From Oscillospiraceae bacterium (GTDB taxonomy: Bacteria; Bacillota; Clostridia; Oscillospirales; Oscillospiraceae), in assembly GCA_902761635.1 (NCBI GenBank), contig CACWLG010000003.1, positions 41,376-105,375 of the forward strand: a stretch of 64,000 bases of DNA. Reading direction: 5' to 3'. This document shows, piece after piece, positions 1 to 8,334 of this stretch. The notes beneath the pieces are model-generated. The model was given only the letters and a program-made list of their open reading frames with translations, was not told where the DNA came from and searched no databases. Both the position numbers and the translations under genes were made by a program. Within the stretch, counting starts at the first letter, position 1. Every line of letters begins with the position of its first letter.

Positions 1-638
1 CTCATGAAAAGCTGCTTGAGCGCTTCCGCAGCGAGAACATTCCGATCATGGTCGGAACACAGATGGTGACAAAGGGGCTCAATTTTGAAAACGTCACTCT
101 GGTTGGCGTCATATCGGCGGATCAAAGCCTTTATGCAGGGAGCTATCGCGCCGGTGAGCGCAGCTTTTCTCTTATCACACAGGTGGTGGGCAGAAGCGGC
201 CGCGGACAAAAACCGGGGCGGGCGGTGATCCAGACCTTTACACCGGAGAATGAAGTGATCCTGCAGGCGGCAAAACAGGATTATCCCGCTTTTTACCGCT
301 CTGAAATCGAATTGAGAAAACTGCAGCACACACCTCCTTTTTCGGAGCTCCTGTCCATTACCGTCTCCGGTATGAGTGAGGAGCGTGTGTATCTCACATG
401 CAGGATGATACGCGCAAGGCTTGACGGATTGATCGGGCAGGGGTTCAATGCCGAAATCCTTGGCCCGGCACCGCTGGCCGTGGTGAAAGTAAATAACAGA
501 TACCGTTACCGCGTCATGATATACGGCGGCGTCAATGCCGGACTTCGCGGGACGATCGCCGGCGTTGTCATGGAATTTTGCCAGGACAGGCGCTTTTCCG
601 ATGTAACAATTTACGCAGATAATGATCCAAACGATTAA
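1..638 (+). CDS. priA: Primosomal protein N' (PriA helicase), C-terminal part; 5' end outside window
   Basis: This is the last 211 residues of PriA, read in the frame that begins at base 3. PriA is the 3'-5' DNA helicase that restarts stalled replication forks. The visible part starts in the second helicase lobe: 'VGTQMVTKGLNFENVTLVGV' is the motif V region and 'QVVGRSGRGQKPGRAVIQT' is motif VI with its arginine finger. The C-terminal domain of the family follows ('LRKLQHTPPFSELL'). The zinc-binding cysteines lie upstream of the window. It leads the conserved Firmicutes run priA-def-fmt-rsmB-rlmN and ends 15 bases before def, so it is very probably cotranscribed with it. Confidence 0.95.
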   Translation, partial: HEKLLERFRSENIPIMVGTQMVTKGLNFENVTLVGVISADQSLYAGSYRAGERSFSLITQVVGRSGRGQKPGRAVIQTFTPENEVILQAAKQDYPAFYRSEIELRKLQHTPPFSELLSITVSGMSEERVYLTCRMIRARLDGLIGQGFNAEILGPAPLAVVKVNNRYRYRVMIYGGVNAGLRGTIAGVVMEFCQDRRFSDVTIYADNDPND

Positions 639-653
639 AGATGGGAGAAAAAT

Positions 654-1157
654 ATGGCACGCAGAAACATTCTCACCAAGGAAGAGCCGGGACTGTACAA
701 AAAATGCCGTCCTGTAACAGAATTTAATCCGAGGCTGCATCAGCTTCTGGATGATATGGCCGATACACTGTCGACGGAGAACGGTGTCGGACTGGCAGCC
801 CCCCAGGTCGGGGTACTGCGCCGCGCTGTTATTGTGCTGGAGACCAATGTCCCGGAAGGGGAAGAGGAGCGCCTCATCGAGCTTGTCAATCCCGAGATCA
901 TTGAGAGCTCCGGCGAGCAATATGGCGCGGAAGGCTGCCTGAGTGTTCCGGGAGAATACGGAATGGTGAGAAGACCGCTGAATGTAAAGGTCCGCGCTCA
1001 GGATCGAAACGGGAATTTCTTCGAGGTGGAGGGAACCGGCCTTACTGCCCGCTGCTTCTGCCATGAGATCGACCATCTCAACGGGATCGTTTTTACCTCC
1101 AAGTGTGAACGCATGCTGAGTGAAGAGGAGCTTGAATCCGGAACAGTCGAAGAGTAA
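654..1157 (+). CDS. def: Peptide deformylase
   Basis: Removes the formyl group from the N-terminal methionine of new proteins; a cytoplasmic metalloenzyme. All three family motifs are intact in the 167 residues: GVGLAAPQVG (44-53), EGCLS with the metal cysteine at 95, and HEIDH (137-141) with the two metal histidines and the catalytic glutamate. The length is normal for the bacterial enzyme. It starts at ATG 654 behind a GGGAGAAAA ribosome-binding stretch. Its partner fmt, which adds the formyl group, follows 13 bases downstream, so formylation and deformylation are encoded together. Confidence 0.97.
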   Translation: MARRNILTKEEPGLYKKCRPVTEFNPRLHQLLDDMADTLSTENGVGLAAPQVGVLRRAVIVLETNVPEGEEERLIELVNPEIIESSGEQYGAEGCLSVPGEYGMVRRPLNVKVRAQDRNGNFFEVEGTGLTARCFCHEIDHLNGIVFTSKCERMLSEEELESGTVEE

Positions 1158-1170
1158 GGCGGGAGCTGCT

Positions 1171-2091
1171 ATGCGTATCGTATTTATGGGGACGCCGGAC
1201 TTTGCGGCGGCCTCGCTGAAAAAGCTGATCGAAGAAAAATATGAAATTGCCGGTGTCTTTACCCAGCCTGACAAACCCAGAGGCCGCGGCATGGAGATGA
1301 GCTTTTCACCGGTGAAGGAGCTTGCTCTTGCGCATGATCTGCCGGTTTTTCAGCCGGAGAAGATGCGCGACGGGACGGCTTTGCAGATCATAAAAGAGCT
1401 GCAGCCGGATATTATGGTGGTCGTTGCCTACGGCCGCATTCTTCCGGATGATCTTCTGGCCGTACCGAAGTATGGCGCTGTGAACGTTCATGGCTCTCTG
1501 CTGCCGAAATACCGCGGGGCTGCCCCCATCCAGTGGGCCGTGCTGAACGGAGATGAGAAAAGCGGCGTTACGACCATGTACCTGGCCCATGACATGGATG
1601 CCGGGGATATCATATATCGGGAAGAGACTGCGATCGGGGAGTTCGAGACTGCCGGTGAGCTTTTTGACCGCCTGATGGAAATAGGAGCCGCTCTTTTGGT
1701 CAGGACCCTGCGGGACATCGAAGCCGGTACAGCACCGCGCATCCCTCAGGATCATGAGCAGGCCAGCTATTGCAAAATGCTGGATAAATCCATTTGCCCC
1801 ATAGACTGGAACCGATCGCCGCGTGAAATCGTCAAACAGATATACGGACTGCAGCCCTGGCCTGTGGCGACCATGGAGCTTGACGGGAAGACTCTCCGCG
1901 TCTTTGCTGCGGCGTACACAGAGCTCAGCACGGGCAAAGAGCCCGGAACTGTCGTCCGTGCGGATGAAGCGGGAATTGCCATGGCGTGTGCGGATGGCCG
2001 GTGTCTGCTGATTACCGAGCTTCAGGCTCCCGGCAAGAAGCGTATGAAGGCTGCCGAATTCCTGCGGGGACACCGGATCAGGACAGAATGA
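1171..2091 (+). CDS. fmt: Methionyl-tRNA formyltransferase
   Basis: Transfers a formyl group from 10-formyl-tetrahydrofolate to initiator Met-tRNA. I place the start at ATG 1171 (306 aa, 'MRIVFMGTPDF') and not at an in-frame ATG 51 bases upstream, because 1171 follows a GGGAG ribosome-binding site, gives the canonical N-terminus and does not run into def. The formyl-transfer core carries 'NVHGSLLPKYRGAAPIQWA' with the catalytic His, and 'MDAGDI' with the catalytic Asp region. A C-terminal anticodon-arm-binding domain follows ('KTLRVFAA'). The stop codon overlaps the rsmB start (ATGA), indicating translational coupling. Confidence 0.96.
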   Translation: MRIVFMGTPDFAAASLKKLIEEKYEIAGVFTQPDKPRGRGMEMSFSPVKELALAHDLPVFQPEKMRDGTALQIIKELQPDIMVVVAYGRILPDDLLAVPKYGAVNVHGSLLPKYRGAAPIQWAVLNGDEKSGVTTMYLAHDMDAGDIIYREETAIGEFETAGELFDRLMEIGAALLVRTLRDIEAGTAPRIPQDHEQASYCKMLDKSICPIDWNRSPREIVKQIYGLQPWPVATMELDGKTLRVFAAAYTELSTGKEPGTVVRADEAGIAMACADGRCLLITELQAPGKKRMKAAEFLRGHRIRTE

Positions 2092-3407
2092 GCAGAAACG
2101 AAAATGCGCGTGCGGCGGCACTGGAGACGCTGGTCCGCTGCCGAAGGGACGCTTCCTGGTCCGGAGCGGCTATTGATGCGGCTGTACGCAAATACGGCCT
2201 CGACCGACGAGATGCGGCGCTGGCCTCACGGCTTTGTCTCGGCGTCCTGCAGAATGAGAGCCTGTGCGATTATTATATCGGCTGCTTCTGCCCGTCAAAA
2301 CTGGAGCCCATGCTGCGGGATATTCTCCGCCTCGGAGTGTATCAGCTCCTTTTCATGGAGCGTATCCCGGCACGTGCTGCCGTCAGTGAGACGGTGGAGC
2401 TCTGCCGCCTGAAAGGGCTGTCTCGTGCTGCCGGGCTTACCAACGCGGTATTGCGCCGCATTGCCAAAGAGCATGATGCTCTGCCGGAGATTCCCGGTGA
2501 GGGAACGGCCGCGTATCTCTCCATACGCTACAGTCATCCCCAGTGGCTTTGTGAGCTTTTGGCCGCTGAGAAGGGTTATTCGTTTGCCGAGGCTTTTCTT
2601 GCCTGCAACAACGAGGCCCCGGGGCTATGCATCCAGGTCAATACGCTCAAGATGACGACTGAGCAGTATGCCGGGAAGCTGGAAGACGCCGGGTATGCCT
2701 TTCGTATTTGTGAGCCGGAAGGCTGCATCAAGCTTGAGAAGGGGATCGCATCTGAGCTGCCGGGCTATGAAGAGGGCCTTTTCTATGTGCAGGATCGCGC
2801 TGCGCGCCTTGCGGTTGAGATTGCAGCTCCCACACCCGGCATACATATGCTGGATGCCTGTGCCTGCCCGGGCGGAAAGAGCTTTGCTGCCGCCGTTCGT
2901 ATGGGAAACTGCGGCAGCATTCTCTCCTGTGATATTCACGAAAAGAAGCTGCAGGTCCTTGAACGCGGCGCCGAAAGGCTTGGAATCGACTGCATCCAGA
3001 CACGGGCCATGGATGCACGAGTCTATAATCCGCTCCTTGCAGAGAGCTTTGATGTCGTGATTGCGGACGTGCCGTGTTCCGGCCTGGGTGTGATTGCCAA
3101 GAAGCCGGAAATCCGCACGAAGGATCCGAAAAGCCTGAAGGGGCTGCCCGAGATCCAGTTTTCCATCCTGGAAAACCTGAGCCGCTATGTCAAACCCGGC
3201 GGGGTACTGCTGTATTCGACCTGTACAATACTGAAAGCGGAGAATGAGGAGCCTGTGCTTCGGTTTCTGGATACACACACAGAGTACCGCCTCGAGGCAT
3301 TTTCTGCTAACAATATCCAGAGCGAGAGCGGCATGTATACATTCTGGCCCAATGTGGATGAGACAGACGGCTTTTTTGCCGCAAAACTGAGAAGGATATC
3401 GGACTGA
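2088..3407 (+). CDS. rsmB: 16S rRNA (cytosine-967-C5)-methyltransferase RsmB
   Basis: Methylates a cytosine of 16S rRNA. The protein has 439 residues from ATG 2088, which overlaps the fmt stop by four bases; the longer open frame upstream lies inside fmt and is not used. The N-terminal third is the NusB-like RNA-binding domain ('ALETLVRCRRDASW', 'GLTNAVLRRI'). The SAM-binding motif is 'DACACPGGKSFAA'. The two catalytic cysteine motifs of m5C RNA methyltransferases are present as 'DVPCSG' and 'YSTCTI'. It sits in the usual place between fmt and rlmN. Confidence 0.95.
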   Translation: MSRNENARAAALETLVRCRRDASWSGAAIDAAVRKYGLDRRDAALASRLCLGVLQNESLCDYYIGCFCPSKLEPMLRDILRLGVYQLLFMERIPARAAVSETVELCRLKGLSRAAGLTNAVLRRIAKEHDALPEIPGEGTAAYLSIRYSHPQWLCELLAAEKGYSFAEAFLACNNEAPGLCIQVNTLKMTTEQYAGKLEDAGYAFRICEPEGCIKLEKGIASELPGYEEGLFYVQDRAARLAVEIAAPTPGIHMLDACACPGGKSFAAAVRMGNCGSILSCDIHEKKLQVLERGAERLGIDCIQTRAMDARVYNPLLAESFDVVIADVPCSGLGVIAKKPEIRTKDPKSLKGLPEIQFSILENLSRYVKPGGVLLYSTCTILKAENEEPVLRFLDTHTEYRLEAFSANNIQSESGMYTFWPNVDETDGFFAAKLRRISD

Positions 3408-4474
3408 TGATGGAAGAAAACGAGAGAAAAGACATTCTTTCCCTGCTGCCGGAGGAGCTGGAGGCAGAGCTTGCCGCCCTTGGAGAGCCGCGCTTTCGCG
3501 CTGCCCAAATCTTCCAGTGGCTGAGCCGCGGCGTGCGCAGCTTTGAAGGGATGACCAACCTCTCAAAAGAGCTTCGCGCAAAGCTTGATGCGCACTTCTT
3601 CCTGTATGAGCCGAAGGTGCTGAGCAAGCAGGTCTCAGCTATGGACGGCACGATAAAATATCTCTGGGAGCTATGCGACGGGAACGCAGTTGAGACCGTT
3701 GTAATGAGCTATAAGCACGGGAACACGGTCTGCGTGTCTTCTCAGGTGGGGTGTCGGCAGGGCTGTGCTTTCTGTGCGTCCACCATCGGTGGGCTGGTGC
3801 GAAATCTCAGGGCCTCCGAGATCCTGGATGAGGTGCTTTTTTCTGAGCTGGATTCCGGAAAGAAAATCTCCAACATCGTGCTCATGGGCATCGGAGAGCC
3901 TCTGGATAATTTTGACAATGTCATGCGCTTTCTGGAGCTTGTCAATCATCCGAAGGGCATGAATATCGGGATGCGCCATATCTCCCTGTCTACCTGCGGA
4001 ATCATTGAGAAGTTTCCTGCGCTGGAAGCGCGGGATTTACAGCTCACGCTCTCGGTCTCGCTTCACGCTCCCGACGATGAAACGCGCTCACGCATCATGC
4101 CGGCAAACCATGGGCGCGGGGTCGCGGCCTTGATCGGTGCCTGCAGAGACTATTATGAGAAGACCGGGCGGCGCATTTCGTTTGAGTATGCCATGATCGA
4201 CGGCGTCAATGACAGTCCGGAACAGGCAAGGCTGCTCGCAAAGCACGCGCGTGCAGTCGCGGCACATGTGAATTTGATCCCTTTGAATCATGTGGAGGAG
4301 CGGCCTTTCCAGCCTTCCACACCGGAACATATGAAGAGCTTTATCAACATTCTTGAGGAGAATGGCGTCAACGTCACAGTGCGGCGCAGACTCGGCAGTG
4401 ATGTGGATGCCTCCTGCGGACAGCTCCGAAGAAAAATGCAGAAAACGCAGAAGGGAGGACAGAGGTCAACGTGA
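3407..4474 (+). CDS. rlmN: Dual-specificity 23S rRNA/tRNA adenine-C2 methyltransferase RlmN (radical SAM)
   Basis: Methylates A2503 of 23S rRNA and A37 of some tRNAs by radical SAM chemistry. The 355 residues carry the [4Fe-4S] cysteine motif CRQGCAFC (CxxxCxxC), the glycine-rich SAM region 'GIGEPLDNFDNV', and the C-terminal mechanistic cysteine in 'GSDVDASCGQL'. It begins at ATG 3407, sharing one base with the rsmB stop. A second ATG follows immediately, so the start is uncertain by one codon. Its stop overlaps the GTG of the phosphatase gene. Confidence 0.96.
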   Translation: MMEENERKDILSLLPEELEAELAALGEPRFRAAQIFQWLSRGVRSFEGMTNLSKELRAKLDAHFFLYEPKVLSKQVSAMDGTIKYLWELCDGNAVETVVMSYKHGNTVCVSSQVGCRQGCAFCASTIGGLVRNLRASEILDEVLFSELDSGKKISNIVLMGIGEPLDNFDNVMRFLELVNHPKGMNIGMRHISLSTCGIIEKFPALEARDLQLTLSVSLHAPDDETRSRIMPANHGRGVAALIGACRDYYEKTGRRISFEYAMIDGVNDSPEQARLLAKHARAVAAHVNLIPLNHVEERPFQPSTPEHMKSFINILEENGVNVTVRRRLGSDVDASCGQLRRKMQKTQKGGQRST

Positions 4475-5217
4475 AAAGCTATGGTTTGACAGACAAGGGT
4501 GCCGTCAGAAAAAACAATCAGGATTGCTTTATTCTGGAAAAATGTGAGACCGGAGGCTGCCTGATCGCCGCGCTGTGCGACGGGATGGGCGGCGCCAAAG
4601 CGGGCGGCATCGCAAGCCAGCTTTCCAATAAGGCCTTTGTCTCCTATATTTATATGAAGCTTATGGCCAGGCTTCCCCGCAACGCCGATTACAAGCGTAT
4701 TCTCGAGGATGCCTGCGCAGAAGCAAACGGCGTAGCCTATGAATATTCCCATTTTGATGAAGACTTTGACGGAATGGGCACCACCATTGTCGGAGGCGTG
4801 ATTAAGAATAACGGGAATGGGCATATTATCAATGTGGGTGACAGCCGTGCCTATCTGATCTCCCGGCGTTCAAACAGCATCCGCCAGATCACCAAGGATC
4901 ATTCTCTGGTCGGAGAGCTGGTGGAGGCCGGCGCCATAACCCCTGAACAGGCGCGCAACCACCCGCGGAAAAATGTGATCACGCGTGCACTCGGTTCCGA
5001 GGCGCAAGTGAAGTGTGATTACTTTACCTTTACCCTGCAAAACAGCGACATTCTCCTGATGTGCTCGGACGGCCTCTCCAATATCGTTTCCGATCTGGAG
5101 ATGCTTGAATATGCCCGGGAATTTCCAGAACCCGAGGAGCTCTGCCGGTCGCTGATGAGCAAGGCGCTCAATCGCGGCGCGAGGGATAATGTTACGATTG
5201 TGGCGGTAATGCGCTGA
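4471..5217 (+). CDS. prpC: PP2C-type serine/threonine protein phosphatase PrpC/Stp
   Basis: Dephosphorylates targets of the adjacent PASTA kinase. The 248-residue protein is a single PPM/PP2C domain with the metal-binding motifs in order: 'GAVRKNNQD', 'CDGMGGAKAG', 'DGMGTTIVGG', 'VGDSRAY', 'CSDGL' and 'GARDNVT'. Length and motif spacing match B. subtilis PrpC. It starts with GTG at 4471, overlapping the rlmN stop by four bases, and prkC follows 23 bases after its stop. The phosphatase-kinase pair is a standard Firmicutes module controlling cell wall metabolism, dormancy and germination. Confidence 0.95.
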   Translation: MKSYGLTDKGAVRKNNQDCFILEKCETGGCLIAALCDGMGGAKAGGIASQLSNKAFVSYIYMKLMARLPRNADYKRILEDACAEANGVAYEYSHFDEDFDGMGTTIVGGVIKNNGNGHIINVGDSRAYLISRRSNSIRQITKDHSLVGELVEAGAITPEQARNHPRKNVITRALGSEAQVKCDYFTFTLQNSDILLMCSDGLSNIVSDLEMLEYAREFPEPEELCRSLMSKALNRGARDNVTIVAVMR

Positions 5218-5240
5218 GGAGCCCCGGAACGGAGTACGCT

Positions 5241-6920
5241 ATGGACTACAAGGATAAATATATAGGCATGGTCTTTGACGATCGCTATGAGATTCAGGAG
5301 CTGATCGGCGAGGGCGGCATGTCTGTGGTGTACAAGGCGCAGGACCTGCGTCTGAACCGCAGCGTTGCAGTCAAGGTCATGCGGGATGAAATGGCGGCAG
5401 ACGAGGACTTTCGCCGCACCTTCTGTGCCGAAGCCCATGCTGTCGCGATGCTCTCCAACCCCAATATCGTGGCGGTTTATGATGTCAGCCACAGTGATGA
5501 AATCGAATACATAGTTATGGAACTTGTAGACGGTATCACGCTGAGGCAATACATGGACCGGCGCGGGGCGCTGCAATGGCGGGAAGTCGTTCACTTTACC
5601 CGCCAGATTGCCCGCGCCCTTGCGCACGCCCACGAGCGCGGCATTATCCACCGGGACATCAAGCCCCAGAATATTATGATGCTGCGGGACGGGACCGTCA
5701 AGGTGGAGGATTTCGGCATAGCCGCGCTGGAAAACGAGGTGCAGGAGCATGACGGGCAGGCGATCGGGTCGATCCATTATATCGCACCGGAGCAGGCCCG
5801 CGGGGAACTGCCGGATGCAAGGAGCGATCTCTATTCTCTGGGTATTATGATGTATGAGATGCTCACAGCCCAAAAGCCTTATGAGGGAGATACCATCGCT
5901 GAAATTGCCGTAAAGCATATCAATTCCACGGCAGCTGCGCCTCACGAGCTCGTTGAAGGCGTACCGCCGGAGCTCGAGCGCATCACGCTCAAGGCCATGT
6001 GCGCCGATATCGCGCAGCGCTACCAGAGTGCCAATGAGCTGCTGGCAGATCTTGAGCTTTTTCTGCAGGAGCAGCTCAAACCGGCCGAGCCGGAGGAAAA
6101 ACCGCTGGAAAACCCTGCTGTAGTGCCCATCCGTTCTGTAAGTGAGATGGACAAAGAGCGCTTTCTGCTCCGCCATCGCAGAGCCCGCCGCGTTACCTTT
6201 CTTATGGGCAGCTTCGGTGCGCTTGCGCTTTGCGTTGTGATGTTCGTGTTCATGTGGGATTTCTGGCTCAAGGAAGTGTTCTCTCCGGCCGAACGCATCA
6301 GCCTGCCGAACTTTGTCGGCAGCGATTATCAGCGGATTGTTGAGAATGCAGAGCTTGCGACACTTTACAGCTTTGATGTTGTCTATGTCATCAATACCGA
6401 AACCGAGAGCGGGACCGTCCTGTCCCAGAACCCCGATCCGGGACGGAGCATGATGATCACGCCGGACGGGATCAAGGTTGAGCTCTCTGTCAGTACCGGG
6501 AAGGTCTTCAGCGCAGTCCCGGATGTTGTCAATCTGGATTATCGAGAGGCAAAGAACCGCCTGCAGAAAGCGGGCTTTATCGTCGATATTGAAAACGCGA
6601 CCTCCGGAAGCGTTACCAAGGACTATGTCATCAGCACGAGCCCCATGGCAGGCGAACAGATGAGCTCCGGCTCCACCGTCTATGTCGTGGTCAGCAGCGG
6701 ACCCCAGACCAGCTATGTCCGTATGCCGAATGTGATCGGTCTTTCAGAGGAGGCCGCCATCACCCGCCTGGAGAGCGCCGGACTGAGCTTCGGAGGTTCC
6801 GACCGGGTATACAGCGATGTGGATGCCGGAACCGTGATCGGCCAGAGCACTGACGCCTTTACGGAGATTGAGGAGCACTCAAAGATTTCTCTGAAAATAT
6901 CTCTGGGACCACAGCTGTAA
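5241..6920 (+). CDS. prkC: Serine/threonine protein kinase PrkC with three PASTA domains
   Basis: A membrane Hanks-type kinase sensing muropeptides or lipid II. The 559 residues comprise a cytoplasmic kinase domain (about 1-275): glycine loop GEGGMSVV at 23-30, ATP lysine in 'AVKVM' at 45, catalytic loop HRDIKPQN, then DFG and an APE-like 'APEQ'. A juxtamembrane linker follows, then one transmembrane segment near 318-340, then three extracellular PASTA repeats beginning at about 348, 415 and 484. All catalytic residues are present. It has the usual partner (prpC upstream) and the usual follower (rsgA). Confidence 0.95.
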   Translation: MDYKDKYIGMVFDDRYEIQELIGEGGMSVVYKAQDLRLNRSVAVKVMRDEMAADEDFRRTFCAEAHAVAMLSNPNIVAVYDVSHSDEIEYIVMELVDGITLRQYMDRRGALQWREVVHFTRQIARALAHAHERGIIHRDIKPQNIMMLRDGTVKVEDFGIAALENEVQEHDGQAIGSIHYIAPEQARGELPDARSDLYSLGIMMYEMLTAQKPYEGDTIAEIAVKHINSTAAAPHELVEGVPPELERITLKAMCADIAQRYQSANELLADLELFLQEQLKPAEPEEKPLENPAVVPIRSVSEMDKERFLLRHRRARRVTFLMGSFGALALCVVMFVFMWDFWLKEVFSPAERISLPNFVGSDYQRIVENAELATLYSFDVVYVINTETESGTVLSQNPDPGRSMMITPDGIKVELSVSTGKVFSAVPDVVNLDYREAKNRLQKAGFIVDIENATSGSVTKDYVISTSPMAGEQMSSGSTVYVVVSSGPQTSYVRMPNVIGLSEEAAITRLESAGLSFGGSDRVYSDVDAGTVIGQSTDAFTEIEEHSKISLKISLGPQL

Positions 6921-6962
6921 TGCATAAGACAATCGAGGATTCGATACAGGAGTCACCGAAGC

Positions 6963-7850
6963 ATGGTTGAAGGAATCATCATGAAAGCCCTCAGCGGTTT
7001 TTACTATGTAGCCGCAGGGGGACAGATCATTGACTGTAAAGCCCGTGGACGATTTCGCCTGGACGGCAGTTCGCCGCTGGTAGGCGACCGCGTCCAATGC
7101 AGCCTCGACGCAAACGGAAAAGGCCGTGTGGATGTGGTACATGAGCGGAAAAACTGGTTTATCCGTCCTGCGGTAGCCAATATTGATACCCTTGTCTTTG
7201 TTGCGGCAAACACAAATCCCGTCACGGATCCATTCCTGATCGACCGCTTTTCCGTCATTTCGGCGGAGGCGGGCTGTGAACTTGTGATCTGTATCAACAA
7301 GACCGATCTTGACCCGGGGGATGAGCTCTATGCCGTCTTCACGAAAGCCGGCTTTCCGGTCGTGCGCACCAGCGCGGAAACCGGCGCCGGGCTGGAGGAG
7401 CTGACGCGGCTGCTGAAGGGAAAGGTCTGCGCTTTCAGCGGCAACTCGGGCGTCGGGAAATCCAGCATCCTCAACGCCCTGCTGCCGGAGGCACATATCA
7501 AGACCGCCGAGGTGAGCGATAAGCTCGGCCGCGGCAAACATACGACACGCCATGTGGAGCTCTATGCGCTGGGAGAAGATACCTATATTGCGGATACGCC
7601 CGGTTTTGCCTCCTTGGATGTCACAATGACGAATGTGATCCTGAAGGAACGGCTTCAGTATGACTTTCCGGATTTTGAGCCTTATCTTGGCAGATGCCGT
7701 TTTATGGACTGTATGCATTTGAAGGAACCGGACTGTGCCGTTACCGCCGCCGTCGCCTCAGGCGAGATCTCACAGAGCCGGTACCGCTCCTATGCGCGCC
7801 TTTATGAGATCAGCGCCCAGCACAAATTCTGGGAATATAAGGATGACTAA
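6963..7850 (+). CDS. rsgA: Ribosome small-subunit-dependent GTPase A (RsgA/CpgA)
   Basis: A circularly permuted GTPase that acts late in 30S assembly. The 295 residues show an N-terminal OB fold ('VGDRVQCSL'), then the permuted G motifs in the order G4 'NKTDLD', G1 'GNSGVGKSS' and G3 'DTPGF'. A C-terminal zinc knuckle follows, with Cys and His residues in 'CRFMDCMHLKEPDC'. The start ATG 6963 follows a CAGGAG ribosome-binding site by ten bases. In B. subtilis rpe and thiN follow this gene; here they are absent and a small membrane protein plus spoVM come next. Confidence 0.95.
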   Translation: MVEGIIMKALSGFYYVAAGGQIIDCKARGRFRLDGSSPLVGDRVQCSLDANGKGRVDVVHERKNWFIRPAVANIDTLVFVAANTNPVTDPFLIDRFSVISAEAGCELVICINKTDLDPGDELYAVFTKAGFPVVRTSAETGAGLEELTRLLKGKVCAFSGNSGVGKSSILNALLPEAHIKTAEVSDKLGRGKHTTRHVELYALGEDTYIADTPGFASLDVTMTNVILKERLQYDFPDFEPYLGRCRFMDCMHLKEPDCAVTAAVASGEISQSRYRSYARLYEISAQHKFWEYKDD

Positions 7851-7955
7851 AACATGCGGTAAGCGCGGGTCCTTTGCGCAGCGCTGCCTGAACAGAATAA
7901 TAAAATGACCTCCCGCATATGCTGTATTGAGTTCACAGCGCGGGGGGCGTTTTTT

Positions 7956-8108
7956 ATGCACAGAGGGCGTCGTTGTCTCTGGGGACTGGTCGCCATTATC
8001 CTGGGACTGGTCATAATGCTGTCCCTGGTTTTACCGTCGCAATTCTGGTGGTTTCTGGCAGCGGCGGCGCTGATCGGGTTTGGGTTTTGGTATATTCGAT
8101 GCTGCTGA
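7956..8108 (+). CDS. Small membrane protein of unknown function (50 aa), upstream of spoVM
   Basis: I do not recognise a named family. From ATG 7956 the protein has 50 residues: a basic N-terminus (MHRGRRC), then two hydrophobic stretches ('WGLVAIILGLVIMLSLVL' and 'WWFLAAAALIGFGFWYI') separated by a proline-containing turn, and a basic, cysteine-rich end (IRCC). It is probably a membrane hairpin. A longer in-frame start at 7905 exists, but its extra 17 codons look non-coding. A GGGGGG run lies seven bases upstream as a possible ribosome-binding site. Its place between rsgA and the sporulation genes spoVM and sipL suggests a sporulation role; this is inference. Confidence 0.6.
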   Translation: MHRGRRCLWGLVAIILGLVIMLSLVLPSQFWWFLAAAALIGFGFWYIRCC

Positions 8109-8142
8109 CGAATCGACAGTGTCGACAGGAAAGGAGACGGCA

Positions 8143-8208
8143 ATGAAGGTGATCATTTTTCGGATGCCCCGGTTTCTGGCGAGAATCCTGATCAGACTGC
8201 AGGTATAA
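8143..8208 (+). CDS. spoVM: Stage V sporulation protein M (SpoVM), 21 aa
   Basis: ATG 8143 follows a strong AAAGGAGA ribosome-binding site and encodes 21 residues, MKVIIFRMPRFLARILIRLQV in one-letter form less the final V (20 shown by the pattern MKxxxxRxPRFLxxIL). The pattern lines up without gaps to B. subtilis SpoVM (MK..., then a basic residue-hydrophobic-Pro9-basic-Phe-Leu), including the proline at position 9 known to be needed for shallow insertion at convex membrane. SpoVM marks the forespore surface and recruits the coat ATPase SpoIVA. This version lacks the last five or so residues of the 26-aa Bacillus peptide. Synteny supports it strongly: in B. subtilis spoVM also lies just downstream of the prpC-prkC-rsgA run. 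Confidence 0.85.
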   Translation: MKVIIFRMPRFLARILIRLQV

Positions 8209-8334
8209 TCCTGAGCGAGACAGAATAGGCTGTACAAGACGGGAGCGCCGGCTGCGCCTCTCGGGAGATCTCCATCTGCCGCTTATGGAGATCGAGTATG
8301 CGATCCAGATTCGAGCGGCAGAATGGAGCGTCGC

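Noticed and set aside
8204-8209. TATAAT at the end of spoVM as a sipL promoter
   Set aside because: No -35-like sequence 16-18 bases upstream; the position overlaps the spoVM stop codon by chance.
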